NCBI RefSeq assembly: GCF_002138415.1
Contig: NZ_CP015612.1
Location: forward strand, 536,001 to 600,000
Length of the DNA: 64,000 nucleotides
Direction of reading: 5' to 3'
Source: Stenotrophomonas maltophilia
GTDB taxonomy: Bacteria; Pseudomonadota; Gammaproteobacteria; Xanthomonadales; Xanthomonadaceae
Part shown: positions 37,008 to 46,889 of the stretch, piece by piece
How positions within the stretch are numbered: position 1 is the stretch's first letter
How the letters are laid out: each line of letters starts with the position of its first letter
Translations under genes and position numbers: made by a program
The notes under the pieces: model-generated
What the model saw: the letters and a program-made list of their open reading frames with translations, nothing else
What the model was told of the DNA's origin: nothing
Database searches by the model: none

Positions 37008-38438
37008 TCAGATCGCAGCGAGAACCGACAAGCCTCCAACGAGCACTGTGACCAGGCTGCCAGGATCCTTCACCGCGAACACAACAGGGTCATCGTGCAT
37101 CTGGCCGCGGTGAGCCAGCAGCCACGCGCGGCAGATCCAGTAAAGCAGGATCGGGCAAAGCAGCCAAAGGAATAGCGGGTGACCATAAAGGCTCTGGCTT
37201 TCGGGTGCGTTGATGTACAGGCACAGCACCAGCACTGAGGCCAGACCCGAAGCGGTACCCAGGTTCTGCACCAGGCCAAGGTCCTCGACGTGATAGCCAC
37301 GCCCGCTGGGCTTCTGTTTGCCACTTGCCAGTGTCAGGCGCAGCTCCGTGTACCGCTTCAGCATGGCCAGACTGAGAAAGATGAACATCGAGAACGTCAG
37401 CAACCAGAACGACAGCGTCACATCGATCGCCGCCGCGCCACCAACAATACGAATGGTGTACAGGGCGGCAAGCATCACCACATCGATCATCACGATCTGC
37501 TTGAGTCGCAACGAGTAGGCAAGGGTAAGGCAGAAGTAGATGCAGAGCACCAGCAGGAACGACGGTGCCACCAGTGCGGCCAGTGCGAAGCCGGCAACGG
37601 TAAGCACCGGCGTTGCCAGCAGCCCCGAGCGCAGATCCAGCCGGCCGCAGGCGAATGGGCGCGTGCGCTTACGTGGATGTTGGCGATCTGAATCGAGATC
37701 AAGCAAGTCGTTGAAGAGGTACACGCCCGATGCGCACAAACCGAATGCGAGGAAGGCTAGTGCTGCCTCAAGCAACGCATCGAATTCAAGGAAGCGGTGG
37801 CTGGCGAGCAATGGCACGAAGACCAGCAGGTTCTTCAGCCACTGGTGGATGCGCATTGCCTTGAGCCAGGCACGAAGGCCGCCACTTTCGCGAGGCCAAT
37901 GAGCAGCAAGTTGTGAGCAACCTGCTGCAGCGCGCGCCACGCCCGCGCTTGCATTGACCACCCATGACGAATGGGCGTGCTTCCAGATTGCAAGATCGAC
38001 CCTTGCATTGCCCATGTAGTCAAAGCCGCGCTCGCCGAACTGCTTGACTAGCAGCTCGGCTTTGCGATGCCCCGCTAGGTTTGTCTCGCCATCACTGCAA
38101 AACACATCGTCGAACACGCCCAAGTGGCGAGCGATCGGCTCTACCAGTTCTGCATCGGATGCGGTGCACAGTACGCGCCGACGATCGCCGCTGGCGCGCA
38201 GAAGATCAACTACGCGTCGGTCGTAGGGCAGCAATGCAGGATCGCCCGCACCGTGCACGGCAAGCTGGCGCTTCAGATGGGCCTTGCCGCGCAGCAACCA
38301 GAACGGCAACACGAACAGCATCCAGGGCTGGCGTGCCAGCATCCGCAGGAAGGTTTCATAGAGCAGATCGCTGCGCAGCAGAGTGCCGTCCAGATCAACA
38401 CACAGCGGCCGTGAGTGGCCGACACCGGATGCTGTCAC
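37008..38438 (-). CDS. HAD phosphatase-UbiA prenyltransferase fusion (DPPR synthase-like)
   Basis: 476-residue fusion. Residues ~1-185 are a HAD-type phosphatase: LCVDLDGTLLRSDLLYE motif I, LCTASDAELVEP, and YMGNARVDLAIWKHA as the late acidic motif. Residues ~190-476 are a UbiA-family membrane prenyltransferase with eight or so helices. Its motifs are NDLLDLDSDRQHPRKRTRPF and LAYSLRLKQIVMIDV, which resemble decaprenyl-phosphate phosphoribosyltransferases more than the ubiquinone UbiA. The family reaction moves phosphoribose from PRPP to polyprenyl phosphate; the fused phosphatase could then remove the 5-phosphate. Start is GTG at 38438, three bases after the xanB stop, so it is co-transcribed with xanA-xanB. 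No DprE1/DprE2-like epimerase genes are in the window. Confidence 0.82.
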   Translation of the reverse strand: MTASGVGHSRPLCVDLDGTLLRSDLLYETFLRMLARQPWMLFVLPFWLLRGKAHLKRQLAVHGAGDPALLPYDRRVVDLLRASGDRRRVLCTASDAELVEPIARHLGVFDDVFCSDGETNLAGHRKAELLVKQFGERGFDYMGNARVDLAIWKHAHSSWVVNASAGVARAAAGCSQLAAHWPRESGGLRAWLKAMRIHQWLKNLLVFVPLLASHRFLEFDALLEAALAFLAFGLCASGVYLFNDLLDLDSDRQHPRKRTRPFACGRLDLRSGLLATPVLTVAGFALAALVAPSFLLVLCIYFCLTLAYSLRLKQIVMIDVVMLAALYTIRIVGGAAAIDVTLSFWLLTFSMFIFLSLAMLKRYTELRLTLASGKQKPSGRGYHVEDLGLVQNLGTASGLASVLVLCLYINAPESQSLYGHPLFLWLLCPILLYWICRAWLLAHRGQMHDDPVVFAVKDPGSLVTVLVGGLSVLAAI

Positions 38439-38441
38439 CGA

Positions 38442-39851
38442 TCAGGCTCCCGCGCGGCCATACTGGTCTTCGAAGCGCACGATATCGTCCTCGCCCAGAT
38501 AGCTGCCGGACTGCACTTCAATCAGCTCCAGCGGCAGCTTACCCGGGTTCTTCAGACGATGGGTCACGCCAAGCGGAATATACGTACTCTGGTTCTCCGA
38601 CAGCAGGATCACCTCATCGCCACGCGTCACCTCGGCCGTACCACTGACCACGATCCAGTGCTCGGCACGGTGGTGGTGCATCTGCAGGCTCAGCGTTGCG
38701 CCCGGCTTGACAGTGATGCGCTTGACCTGGAACCGCGCGCCGTTGTCGATCGAGTCGTAGGCGCCCCAGGGGCGGTAGACCTTGCGGTGGGCGGCGGCTT
38801 CACTGCGGCCATCGCGCTTGATCTGGCCGACGATCTCCTTGACGTCCTGCACGCGGTCCTTGTGGCCGACGAACACGGCATCATCGGTTTCAACGACCAC
38901 CACGTCCTGCAGGCCGACCATCGCGATTAGGCGATTGCCGTAGGCATAGCTGTCCTTGCAGTCCAGGGCGATCACATCGCCGTGGCAGGCATTGCCATCG
39001 GCGTCCTTGTCGGACACCTCCCACAGGGCTGACCACGATCCGACGTCGTTCCACTCGGCATCGAGCGGTACCACGGCGGCGTCGGCGGTCTTTTCCATCA
39101 CCGCGTAGTCGATGGAGTCGTTCGGGCTGGCGGCGAAGGCCTCTGCATCCAGGCGGATGAAGTCGTTGTCGCGGGCAGCCTTGTCGAGCGCCTGGCGGCA
39201 CGCGGCCAGGATCGCCGGCTGCAGGGCTTCCAGCTCCTTCAGGTAGCGCGAGGCCTTGAACAGGAACATGCCGCTGTTCCAGAAATACTCGCCGGAAGCG
39301 ACGTACTGTTCGGCGGTGGCCAGATCGGGTTTCTCGACGAAACGGTCGACGGCGCGCACGCCTTCGCCGGCAGCGGCCTTGATATAGCCGTAGCCGGTTT
39401 CCGGTGCGGTCGGCACGATGCCGAAGGTGACCAGCTTACCGGTCTCGGCAGCGATGGCGGCCTGCTTGACCGCTGCGTGGAAGGCCGCTTCGTTGCGGAC
39501 CACGTGGTCGGACGGCAGCACCAGCAGCAGGACATCGTCGCCGTTGGCCAAGGCCTGCAGCGCGGCGATCGCGATGGCCGGGGCGGTGTTGCGGCCCACG
39601 GGCTCGAGGATCAGCGCCTGCGGCAGCACCTTGCACTCGCGCAGCTGCTCGGCGGCCATGAAGCGGTGCTCCTGGTTGGCCACCACGATCGGTGCCGCAC
39701 CGGCTATGGAAGCGACGCGCTTCCAGGTGGCCTGCAGCATCGTGTCATCACCGACCAGCGGCAGGAACTGCTTTGGATAGGCTTCGCGCGACAGCGGCCA
39801 CAGCCGGGTACCGGAGCCACCTGAAAGGATGACGGGAACAATTGGGGTCAT
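38442..39851 (-). CDS. xanB: Mannose-1-phosphate guanylyltransferase/mannose-6-phosphate isomerase
   Basis: 469-residue type II bifunctional enzyme making mannose-6-phosphate and GDP-mannose. The N-terminal pyrophosphorylase domain has [26 protein letters not shown] and FVEKPD. The C-terminal cupin isomerase domain (~350-469) has [11 protein letters not shown] and [21 protein letters not shown] chose ATG 39851, with AAAGGA just upstream, over the in-frame ATG at 39893, which would run into xanA. It is second of three genes on the minus strand (xanA-xanB-HAD/UbiA). It supplies GDP-mannose to Gmd/Rmd and, in xanthomonads, to xanthan-type polymers. Confidence 0.95.
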   Translation of the reverse strand: MTPIVPVILSGGSGTRLWPLSREAYPKQFLPLVGDDTMLQATWKRVASIAGAAPIVVANQEHRFMAAEQLRECKVLPQALILEPVGRNTAPAIAIAALQALANGDDVLLLVLPSDHVVRNEAAFHAAVKQAAIAAETGKLVTFGIVPTAPETGYGYIKAAAGEGVRAVDRFVEKPDLATAEQYVASGEYFWNSGMFLFKASRYLKELEALQPAILAACRQALDKAARDNDFIRLDAEAFAASPNDSIDYAVMEKTADAAVVPLDAEWNDVGSWSALWEVSDKDADGNACHGDVIALDCKDSYAYGNRLIAMVGLQDVVVVETDDAVFVGHKDRVQDVKEIVGQIKRDGRSEAAAHRKVYRPWGAYDSIDNGARFQVKRITVKPGATLSLQMHHHRAEHWIVVSGTAEVTRGDEVILLSENQSTYIPLGVTHRLKNPGKLPLELIEVQSGSYLGEDDIVRFEDQYGRAGA

Positions 39852-39867
39852 GCGACGTGTGTCCTTT

Positions 39868-41226
39868 TCAATGATTGGCTGGCGTGCCGCCAATCAGGGC
39901 GGTCAGCTCGCGGATTCGGTCCTGCAGCAATCCTTCATCGCCACGGGTCTCGATGTTCAGACGCAGCAGCGGTTCGGTATTGGAGCTGCGCAGGTTGAAG
40001 CGCCATTCGGCAAAGTCGGCGCTGACGCCGTCGGTGCGATCGAGGACCGGCTGCTGAGCCTCGAAATGTTCCAGCACGCGCGCGACCGTGGCCTTGGCAT
40101 CGTCCACGCGGAAGTTGATCTCGCCGCTGCACGGATAAGCCTTCATGCGGTCGGCCACCAGCTCGCCCAGCGACTTGCCGGTGCTGGATACCAGCTGTGC
40201 GATCAACAGCCAGGGGATCATCCCCGAATCGCAGTAGGCGAATTCGCGGAAGTAGTGGTGCGCGCTCATTTCACCACCGTAGATGGCGTCTTCGGCGCGC
40301 ATGCGTTCCTTGATGAACGCATGGCCGGTCTTGCTCATGATCGGCACGCCGCCGGCCTGCTCGACCATTTCCACGGTGTTCCAGGTCAGGCGCGGGTCGT
40401 GGATGATCTTGCCACCCGGCTGGCGGGCCAGCAGGGCGGTGGCCAGCAGGCCGACGAGGTAGTAGCCCTCGATGAAGTTGCCTTCGGCATCGAAGAAGAA
40501 GCAACGGTCGAAGTCGCCATCCCAGGCGATGCCGAAGTCGGCGCCATGGGCGCGCACGGCATCACGCGTGGCCGCGCGGTTTTCCGGCAGCAGCGGATTG
40601 GGGATGCCGTTCGGGAAATTGCCGTCGGCTTCATGCTGGATGCGGATGAACTCGAACGGCAGATGCGGAGCCAGCTGGTCGATGACCAGTCCCGCACCGC
40701 CGTTGCCGGGGTTGGTGACGATCTTCAGCGGCTTCAGGCTGGCGAGGTCGACATAGCCAAGCAGGTGCTGGATATAGGCCGACTTGTCGGCATCCTGGGT
40801 CACGGTTCCAGTGCCGTTGCCCAGCGCGGCATCGGAGGCGGCGAAATCGCGGATATCGAACAGGCCGGTGTCACCGCTGATCGGCTTGGCACCGTCGCGC
40901 ACCAGCTTCATCCCGTTGTAATCCATCGGGTTGTGGCTGGCGGTGACCATGATGCCGCCGGCGGCATGGCGGTGGAACGTCTGGAAATAGACCTCTTCGG
41001 TGCCGCACATGCCGATGTCGATGACATCACGGCCGCTGGCGGTCAGGCCCTCGATGGCAGCCTGCAGCAGCGCAGGGCTGCTCAGGCGGATGTCGTGTCC
41101 AACCACCACCGGTCCCGGGCCCAGCAACGCGGCAGTGCCAGCGCCGATACGGCAGGCAAGGCGTTCATCCAGTTCATCCGGAACGCGACCACGGATGTCA
41201 TAGGCCTTGAAACACGGGAGCGTCAT
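39868..41226 (-). CDS. xanA: Phosphomannomutase/phosphoglucomutase
   Basis: 452-residue alpha-D-phosphohexomutase interconverting hexose 6- and 1-phosphates. The phosphoserine loop is [14 protein letters not shown], the metal loop is [12 protein letters not shown], the sugar-binding loop contains GGEMSAHH, and the phosphate-binding loop is NLRSSNTEP. The bifunctional mannose/glucose enzyme of S. maltophilia is called SpgM, and xanA is the Xanthomonas name. ATG 41226 is preferred over the TTG one codon earlier; AAGGA lies eight bases upstream. It feeds XanB (mannose-1-P) and RmlA (glucose-1-P), linking both rhamnose pathways of this window. Confidence 0.95.
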   Translation of the reverse strand: MTLPCFKAYDIRGRVPDELDERLACRIGAGTAALLGPGPVVVGHDIRLSSPALLQAAIEGLTASGRDVIDIGMCGTEEVYFQTFHRHAAGGIMVTASHNPMDYNGMKLVRDGAKPISGDTGLFDIRDFAASDAALGNGTGTVTQDADKSAYIQHLLGYVDLASLKPLKIVTNPGNGGAGLVIDQLAPHLPFEFIRIQHEADGNFPNGIPNPLLPENRAATRDAVRAHGADFGIAWDGDFDRCFFFDAEGNFIEGYYLVGLLATALLARQPGGKIIHDPRLTWNTVEMVEQAGGVPIMSKTGHAFIKERMRAEDAIYGGEMSAHHYFREFAYCDSGMIPWLLIAQLVSSTGKSLGELVADRMKAYPCSGEINFRVDDAKATVARVLEHFEAQQPVLDRTDGVSADFAEWRFNLRSSNTEPLLRLNIETRGDEGLLQDRIRELTALIGGTPANH

Positions 41227-41317
41227 CAATGCAGTCCTTACACAGGTTGACCCCGGATTATAGCGACAGGAGCTGCAAGGACGAGTGATCGATCCCCAAA
41301 CCCGAACAGGGTCATGA

Positions 41318-41347
41318 ATGCCACGTAACCTGTTGATTACGTGGCAT
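41318..41347. other. 11-bp perfect hairpin after etfA
   Basis: Perfect arms ATGCCACGTAA (41318-41328) and complement (41337-41347) lie 14 bases past the etfA stop and upstream of xanA. No T-run follows on either strand, so it may be a processing or weak termination signal at the right border of the LPS locus. Confidence 0.5.
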
Positions 41348-41360
41348 CCCTGCGCTCAGC

Positions 41361-42302
41361 TCAGCCCAGCGCCGTTTCCAGCTCCGGCAGGATTGCAAAC
41401 AGATCCCCCACCAGGCCGATATCGGCAATTTCAAAGATCGGCGCATCACCGTCCTTGTTGATTGCGACAATCGTGCCGGCATCCTTGATGCCGGTCAGGT
41501 GCTGAATCGCGCCGCTGATGCCGACGGCCACGTACAGTTCCGGCGCGATGATCTTGCCGGTCTGGCCAACCTGCAGGTCGCTGGGCACGTAGCCGGCATC
41601 GACCGCAGCGCGCGAAGCACCGACGGCGGCGCCGAGCTTGTCGGCCAGCTGGAAGATCACCTTGAAGTTCTCTTCCGAACCGACGCCACGGCCACCGGAG
41701 ACCACGCGCTTGGCGCTCTGCAGGTCCGGGCGGTCGCTGGCACCGGCAGCCAGGCCGATGAAACGGGTGTGGGTCGGCAGGGCAGCGTCAACGCTGGCCG
41801 CTTCGATGGCGGCGCTGCCGCCCTGACCGGCTTCCGGCCACGACGCGGCACGCACGGTGGCGACCACGATCTGGTCGGCCGGGGCTTCCACGGTGATGAT
41901 CGCGTTGCCGGCGTAGATCGGGCGCTTGAAGGTGTGGCTGCCTTCGACGGTCATCAGGTCGGAGACCTGATTGACGCCGAGCAGGGCCGCCACGCACGGC
42001 ATCAGGTCCTTGCCGAAGGTGGTCGACGGGCCGAACACGTGGGTATAGCCCTTGGCCAGCTGCGCGATCTGCGGTGCCAGTACCTGGGCGATGGCCTGCG
42101 CGTTGGCGGCATTGGCCACGGTCAGGACCTTGGCGACGCCGGCGATCTTTGCGGCTTCAGCGGCGACGGCGGCCGGATCGGCGGCCAGCACCACCACATC
42201 GATGCTGGCACCGCTGATGGCGGCGGCGGCACTGACGGTCTTGGCGGTGGCGGCGTTGAGCTTGCCGTCGTGGTGCTCGGCGATGACGAGAATCTTGCTC
42301 AT
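41361..42302 (-). CDS. etfA: Electron transfer flavoprotein alpha subunit; right border of O-antigen locus
   Basis: 313-residue FAD-binding subunit of ETF, which passes electrons from acyl-CoA and related dehydrogenases to ETF-ubiquinone oxidoreductase. The C-terminal FAD domain is intact: [51 protein letters not shown] and [21 protein letters not shown]. Its start codon overlaps the etfB stop by one base. It marks the conserved border of the LPS locus known in Xanthomonas. Confidence 0.95.
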   Translation of the reverse strand: MSKILVIAEHHDGKLNAATAKTVSAAAAISGASIDVVVLAADPAAVAAEAAKIAGVAKVLTVANAANAQAIAQVLAPQIAQLAKGYTHVFGPSTTFGKDLMPCVAALLGVNQVSDLMTVEGSHTFKRPIYAGNAIITVEAPADQIVVATVRAASWPEAGQGGSAAIEAASVDAALPTHTRFIGLAAGASDRPDLQSAKRVVSGGRGVGSEENFKVIFQLADKLGAAVGASRAAVDAGYVPSDLQVGQTGKIIAPELYVAVGISGAIQHLTGIKDAGTIVAINKDGDAPIFEIADIGLVGDLFAILPELETALG

Positions 42303-43048
42303 TACAGCAGCCCCTTCTGCTTGAGTGCGGCGACCAGTTCGGCCGCGTCCTTGACCATCACGCCCTTGCTGCGCTTGGACGGCGCGGCGTAGTGGGTGGT
42401 CTTGAAGGTGTCGGCGGCGTCAACACCGAGATCGGCCAGCTGCAGGGTTTCCAGCGGTTTGGCCTTGGCCTTCATGATGTCCGGCAGCTTGATGAAGCGC
42501 GGCTCGTTCAGGCGCAGGTCGGTGGTGACCACCGCCGGCAGGTCCACCTCCAGCGTTTCCAGGCCGGCGTCGACTTCGCGGGTCACCGTGGCCTTGCCGT
42601 CGGCAATCTCCAGCTTGCTGGCAAAGGTGGCCTGCGGGCGGCCCCACAGCGTGGCCAGCATCTGACCGGTCTGGTTGGCGTCGTCGTCAATGGCCTGCTT
42701 GCCGAGGATCACCAGGTCCGGCTGTTCCTTCTCGATCAGCTTGAGCAGGGTGCGCGACGCGGTCAGCGGCTGGATGGCCTGGTCGGTGACGACGTGGATG
42801 GCGCGGTTGGCGCCCATGGCCAGACCGTTGCGCAGGTGCGCCTGGGCATCGGCCGGGGCGATGGTGGCAACCACGACTTCGCTGGCGATGCCCTTGTCGC
42901 GCAGGCGCAGGGCTTCTTCCAGGGCGATTTCATCGAAGGGATTGGGGGACAGCTTGACGCCGTCGGTGACCACGCCGGAACCGTCCGGCTTGACCTGAAT
43001 GCGGACGTTGTAGTCCACCACGCGCTTGTACGCGACGAGGATTTTCAT
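42302..43048 (-). CDS. etfB: Electron transfer flavoprotein beta subunit
   Basis: 248-residue AMP-binding partner of EtfA. Family motifs are visible: MKILVAYKRVVDYNVRIQVK at the start, NPFDEIALEEALRLRD, and the ETF-beta signature region from VDLPAVVTTDLRLNEPRFIK to IMKAKAKPLE. It is the first gene of the etfBA transcript. The 258-base gap before it is a divergent promoter region shared with rmlB. Confidence 0.95.
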   Translation of the reverse strand: MKILVAYKRVVDYNVRIQVKPDGSGVVTDGVKLSPNPFDEIALEEALRLRDKGIASEVVVATIAPADAQAHLRNGLAMGANRAIHVVTDQAIQPLTASRTLLKLIEKEQPDLVILGKQAIDDDANQTGQMLATLWGRPQATFASKLEIADGKATVTREVDAGLETLEVDLPAVVTTDLRLNEPRFIKLPDIMKAKAKPLETLQLADLGVDAADTFKTTHYAAPSKRSKGVMVKDAAELVAALKQKGLL

Positions 43049-43306
43049 CTGGTACGGGGTCCTTCAATAACGGGGAGAACGTCCGGTCCTCGCACAGCAA
43101 CCGGTTCGGGGGTGGGACCCCGATTCTAACTGGCTGGAAGCCACCATGCGAATGCGTATGGTTTTGCTGCGGCGCAGAAAAAAAGAAGGGCGAGGGGGCC
43201 CCGTTTACGTGCGGATGTCAGCCGTGAAGGGGGCGCCATGTATCCTGTCGCGCTGTATCCGGTGCTGTCCGCGCCCGGTGCGATCGGTCGAACAGGAGAA
43301 CAGGTA

Positions 43307-44362
43307 GTGCCCACATGGCTTGTCACCGGCGGCGCCGGATTCATTGGCGGTAACTTCGTTCTCGAGGCCGTCGCGCGCGGCGTCAAGGTCATCAACCTCG
43401 ATGCGCTGACCTACGCCGGCAACCTGAAGACCCTGTCCAGCCTGGACGGCAACCCGGATCATGTGTTCGTGCAGGGGGACATCGGCGACCAGGCGCTGGT
43501 CACCCGCCTGCTGGCCGAGCACCGGCCGGACGCCGTGCTCAACTTTGCCGCCGAGAGCCACGTGGATCGCTCCATCGACGGTCCGGGTGCCTTCATCCAG
43601 ACCAACGTGGTGGGCACCCTGGGCCTGCTGGAATCGGTGCGCGACTACTGGAAGGCGCTGCCGGCCGAGCAGGGCGCGGCCTTCCGCTTCCTGCACGTGT
43701 CCACTGACGAGGTGTACGGCACCCTGGGCGAGACCGGCAAGTTCAGCGAAACCACGCCGTATGCTCCGAATTCCCCGTACTCGGCATCGAAGGCTGCTTC
43801 GGACCACCTGGTCCGCGCCTTCCACCACACCTACGGGCTGCCGGTGCTGACCACCAACTGCTCGAACAATTACGGCCCGTATCACTTCCCCGAGAAGCTG
43901 ATCCCGCTGGTGATCGCCAAGGCGCTGGCCGGCGAGCCGCTGCCGGTGTACGGCGACGGCAAGCAGGTGCGCGACTGGCTGTTCGTGTCAGACCATTGCG
44001 AAGCGATCCGCACCGTGCTGTCCAAGGGCCAGGTCGGCGAGACCTATAACGTCGGCGGCAATTCGGAAAAGCAGAACATCGAAGTGGTGCAGGCCATCTG
44101 CGCACTGCTGGACCAGCGCCGCCCGCGCGCGGACGGCCAGCCGCGCAGCAGCCAGATCACCTACGTCACCGACCGACCCGGCCATGACCGCCGTTATGCG
44201 ATCGATGCCTCGAAGCTGAAGAACGACCTGGGCTGGGAACCGGCCTACACCTTCGAGCAGGGCATCGCCTTCACCGTTGACTGGTACTTGGACAACCAGG
44301 AATGGGTCAACGGCGTGCTCGACGGCAGCTACCGTCTGCAGCGCATCGGCACCGCGGCCTGA
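43307..44362 (+). CDS. rmlB: dTDP-glucose 4,6-dehydratase
   Basis: 351-residue extended SDR enzyme, second step of dTDP-L-rhamnose synthesis. Motifs: [26 protein letters not shown] with the catalytic Thr-Asp-Glu, and the YxxxK pair in [28 protein letters not shown] is the RmlB substrate loop. Start is GTG 43307 after AGGAGAA; the longer in-frame start at 43238 has no such site and its leader lacks homology features. First of four overlapping rml genes. Confidence 0.95.
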   Translation: MPTWLVTGGAGFIGGNFVLEAVARGVKVINLDALTYAGNLKTLSSLDGNPDHVFVQGDIGDQALVTRLLAEHRPDAVLNFAAESHVDRSIDGPGAFIQTNVVGTLGLLESVRDYWKALPAEQGAAFRFLHVSTDEVYGTLGETGKFSETTPYAPNSPYSASKAASDHLVRAFHHTYGLPVLTTNCSNNYGPYHFPEKLIPLVIAKALAGEPLPVYGDGKQVRDWLFVSDHCEAIRTVLSKGQVGETYNVGGNSEKQNIEVVQAICALLDQRRPRADGQPRSSQITYVTDRPGHDRRYAIDASKLKNDLGWEPAYTFEQGIAFTVDWYLDNQEWVNGVLDGSYRLQRIGTAA

Positions 44363-44376
44363 ACCCAGGAGACACC

Positions 44377-45264
44377 ATGACCCAGCGCAAGGGCATCATC
44401 CTCGCCGGCGGTTCCGGCACCCGTCTGTATCCGATCACCAAGGGCGTCAGCAAGCAGCTGCTGCCGGTGTACGACAAACCGATGATCTATTACCCGCTCA
44501 GCGTGTTGATGCTGGCGGGCATCCGTGAAGTGCTCATCATCAATACGCCGCACGAGCAGGCCCTGTTCCAGCAGCTGCTGGGCGATGGTTCGCAGTGGGG
44601 CATGGACATCCAGTATGCCGTGCAGCCAAGCCCCGATGGCCTGGCCCAGGCCTACCTGATTGGACGTGACTTCGTGGCCGGCAAGCCGAGCTGCCTGGTG
44701 CTGGGTGACAACATCTTCCATGGCCATGGCCTGAGTGCAATGCTGCGGCGAGCCGATGAGCGCGATCAGGGTGCCACTGTATTCGGTTATTGGGTCAATG
44801 ATCCGGAACGCTACGGTGTGGCTGAGTTCGATGCGGCTGGCAAAGTCGTCGGTTTGGTCGAGAAGCCGGAAAAGCCGCGTTCGAATTACGCGGTGACCGG
44901 GCTGTACTTCTACGATGGCAATGCCAGCGACTACGCTGCCGAACTGAAGCCTTCGCTGCGCGGCGAGCTGGAGATCACAGATCTCAATCGGCGTTATCTC
45001 GATGAAGGCAGTCTTCATCTGGAAGCATTGGGGCGCGGCTATGCATGGCTCGACACCGGCACGCATCAGTCGTTGCTGGAGGCCTCCAACTTCATTGAGA
45101 CCATCCAGACCCGGCAGGGCCTACAGGTCTGCTGCCCCGAGGAAATTGCATTCGGCCGTGGCTGGATCACCGTCGAGCAGTTGGAGGCACTGGCCGCGCC
45201 ACTGATCAAGAATGCCTATGGCCAATATCTTCAGAAGCTGGCATTGCGTGGGGTGGTTCCGTGA
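44377..45264 (+). CDS. rmlA: Glucose-1-phosphate thymidylyltransferase
   Basis: 295-residue nucleotidyltransferase forming dTDP-glucose, first step of the pathway. The N-terminal signature [20 protein letters not shown] is complete; [17 protein letters not shown] and [15 protein letters not shown] follow. ATG 44377 is preceded by CAGGAGA. The stop overlaps the GTG start of rmlC. Glucose-1-phosphate can come from XanA. Confidence 0.95.
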   Translation: MTQRKGIILAGGSGTRLYPITKGVSKQLLPVYDKPMIYYPLSVLMLAGIREVLIINTPHEQALFQQLLGDGSQWGMDIQYAVQPSPDGLAQAYLIGRDFVAGKPSCLVLGDNIFHGHGLSAMLRRADERDQGATVFGYWVNDPERYGVAEFDAAGKVVGLVEKPEKPRSNYAVTGLYFYDGNASDYAAELKPSLRGELEITDLNRRYLDEGSLHLEALGRGYAWLDTGTHQSLLEASNFIETIQTRQGLQVCCPEEIAFGRGWITVEQLEALAAPLIKNAYGQYLQKLALRGVVP

Positions 45265-45818
45265 AAGTCATTGAAACCCGATTGTCGGGTTGCGTCGTGA
45301 TTGAACCGAAAGTGTTCGGCGACGAGCGCGGCTTCTTCTTTGAGGGCTGGAATGCCGCGCGGTTCGGTGATCTGGGTTTGCCGACGCGGTTCGTGCAGAG
45401 CAATGTGTCCTCTTCCAGCAGGGGGGTCCTGCGCGGCCTGCATTACCAATGGCCACGCCCGCAGGGAAAGCTGGTAAGCGTTCTCGAAGGTGAGGTCTAC
45501 GACGTGGCCGTCGACATTCGCCACGGCTCCCCGACCTTCGGGCAATGGGAGGCGGCGGTGCTGAGTGCGCACAACAAGCGTCAATTCTGGATTCCGGAGG
45601 GCTTTGCCCACGGTTTTGCGGTGCTGTCCGAGCGCGCGCTTTTCCACTACCTGTGCACTGATGTGTATGTGCCCGAGGCAGATGCAGGTATTCGCTGGAA
45701 TGACAGCGAGATTTCCGTGAACTGGCCGCTGGGCTCTCCAATGCTGTCGGCCAAGGACGAGAACGCCCCCTACCTGAAGGACATCGCTGAAGACCGCCTA
45801 CCGGTCTACATGCCATGA
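45261..45818 (+). CDS. rmlC: dTDP-4-dehydrorhamnose 3,5-epimerase
   Basis: 185-residue cupin epimerase. The catalytic His61 lies in VLRGLHYQ, Arg in DERGFFFE contacts the nucleotide, and the active-site Tyr is in FHYLCTDVY (about residue 130). The GTG start overlaps the rmlA stop, and the stop overlaps rmlD (ATGA). Length and motifs match the family. Confidence 0.95.
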   Translation: MKVIETRLSGCVVIEPKVFGDERGFFFEGWNAARFGDLGLPTRFVQSNVSSSSRGVLRGLHYQWPRPQGKLVSVLEGEVYDVAVDIRHGSPTFGQWEAAVLSAHNKRQFWIPEGFAHGFAVLSERALFHYLCTDVYVPEADAGIRWNDSEISVNWPLGSPMLSAKDENAPYLKDIAEDRLPVYMP

Positions 45819-46720
45819 CCATTCTGGTATTCGGCGGCAACGGCCAGGTCGGCCAGGAGCTGCTGCGCGCGCTGGCACCGCTGGGCAAGGTGGTCGCGAC
45901 CACCCGCAGCGGCGTCCTGCCCGATGGCAGCGCCTGCGAAACTGCCGATTTCGGCCAGCCGGACAGCTTGCCAGCCCTGCTTGACCGGCTGCAGCCGTCG
46001 ATCGTGGTCAATGCGGCCGCCTACACTGCCGTCGACCGTGCCGAACAGGAGGTCGACGCCGCCTTTGCGGCCAACGCGCAGGCGCCGGGCGTGATCGCAC
46101 GCTGGTGTGCGGCGCATGGCGTGCCGTTCGTGCACTACTCCACCGATTATGTGTTCGATGGACAGGGCACCGCCCCGTACCGTGAGGACGAACCGACCGC
46201 GCCGCTGGGTGTCTACGGCACCAGCAAGCGTGATGGTGAGGACGCCGTGCGGGCAGCGGCAGGACGCCACCTGATCTTCCGCACGGCATGGGTGTATGCG
46301 TCGCATGGTGCGAATTTCCTGCGCACCATGCTGCGTGTCGGCGCCGAGCGAGAGCAGCTGCGCGTGGTGGCTGACCAGGTGGGTACGCCGACGCCGGCGG
46401 CGCTGATCGCCGATGTCACCGCGCAGGCACTGCAGCACCCGGGGCAGTTGTCGGGCACCTGGCACCTGACCGCCAGTGGCCAGACCAGCTGGCATGGCTT
46501 TGCCGAAGCGATTTTTGCCGAGGCGCTGGCGACGGGCGTGTTGCCGAAGGTGCCCACCGTCGAGGCGATTTCCAGCTCCGAGTACCCGACGCCGGCCAGG
46601 CGCCCGGCCTGGTCGGTGCTGGACAACCGTCGGTTGCAGCAGGATTTCGGCATCGTGCTGCCATCCTGGCAGGACGGGTTGAAGAGGGTAATGTTGGAGT
46701 TGATTCCGGCCAACGGCTGA
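45815..46720 (+). CDS. rmlD: dTDP-4-dehydrorhamnose reductase
   Basis: 301-residue SDR reductase completing dTDP-L-rhamnose. NADPH loop FGGNGQVGQELLR, YSTDYVFDGQG and the YxxxK motif in LGVYGTSKRDGE are visible, as is the DQVGTPTPA substrate segment. It ends the rmlBACD operon. The 169 bases after it up to the convergent helicase gene contain no gene and no clear terminator; an 8-bp hairpin there (46812-46830) has its A-run on the wrong side for this strand. Confidence 0.95.
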   Translation: MTILVFGGNGQVGQELLRALAPLGKVVATTRSGVLPDGSACETADFGQPDSLPALLDRLQPSIVVNAAAYTAVDRAEQEVDAAFAANAQAPGVIARWCAAHGVPFVHYSTDYVFDGQGTAPYREDEPTAPLGVYGTSKRDGEDAVRAAAGRHLIFRTAWVYASHGANFLRTMLRVGAEREQLRVVADQVGTPTPAALIADVTAQALQHPGQLSGTWHLTASGQTSWHGFAEAIFAEALATGVLPKVPTVEAISSSEYPTPARRPAWSVLDNRRLQQDFGIVLPSWQDGLKRVMLELIPANG

Positions 46721-46889
46721 GCCCGTACTGTCCATGCAGGTTCGGCGATAATGGAAGGCAAAAGTCGCCCTTGGCCGGACAGGTCAGGGCTGCTGTCCCT
46801 GGCGATCGGACGCTGGCTCGCCAAGCCAGCAAAAACAGTTGGAGCCATTCAGATTGCGGTCCTTTTTCTCCAGTTGAATAAGTCTGATT

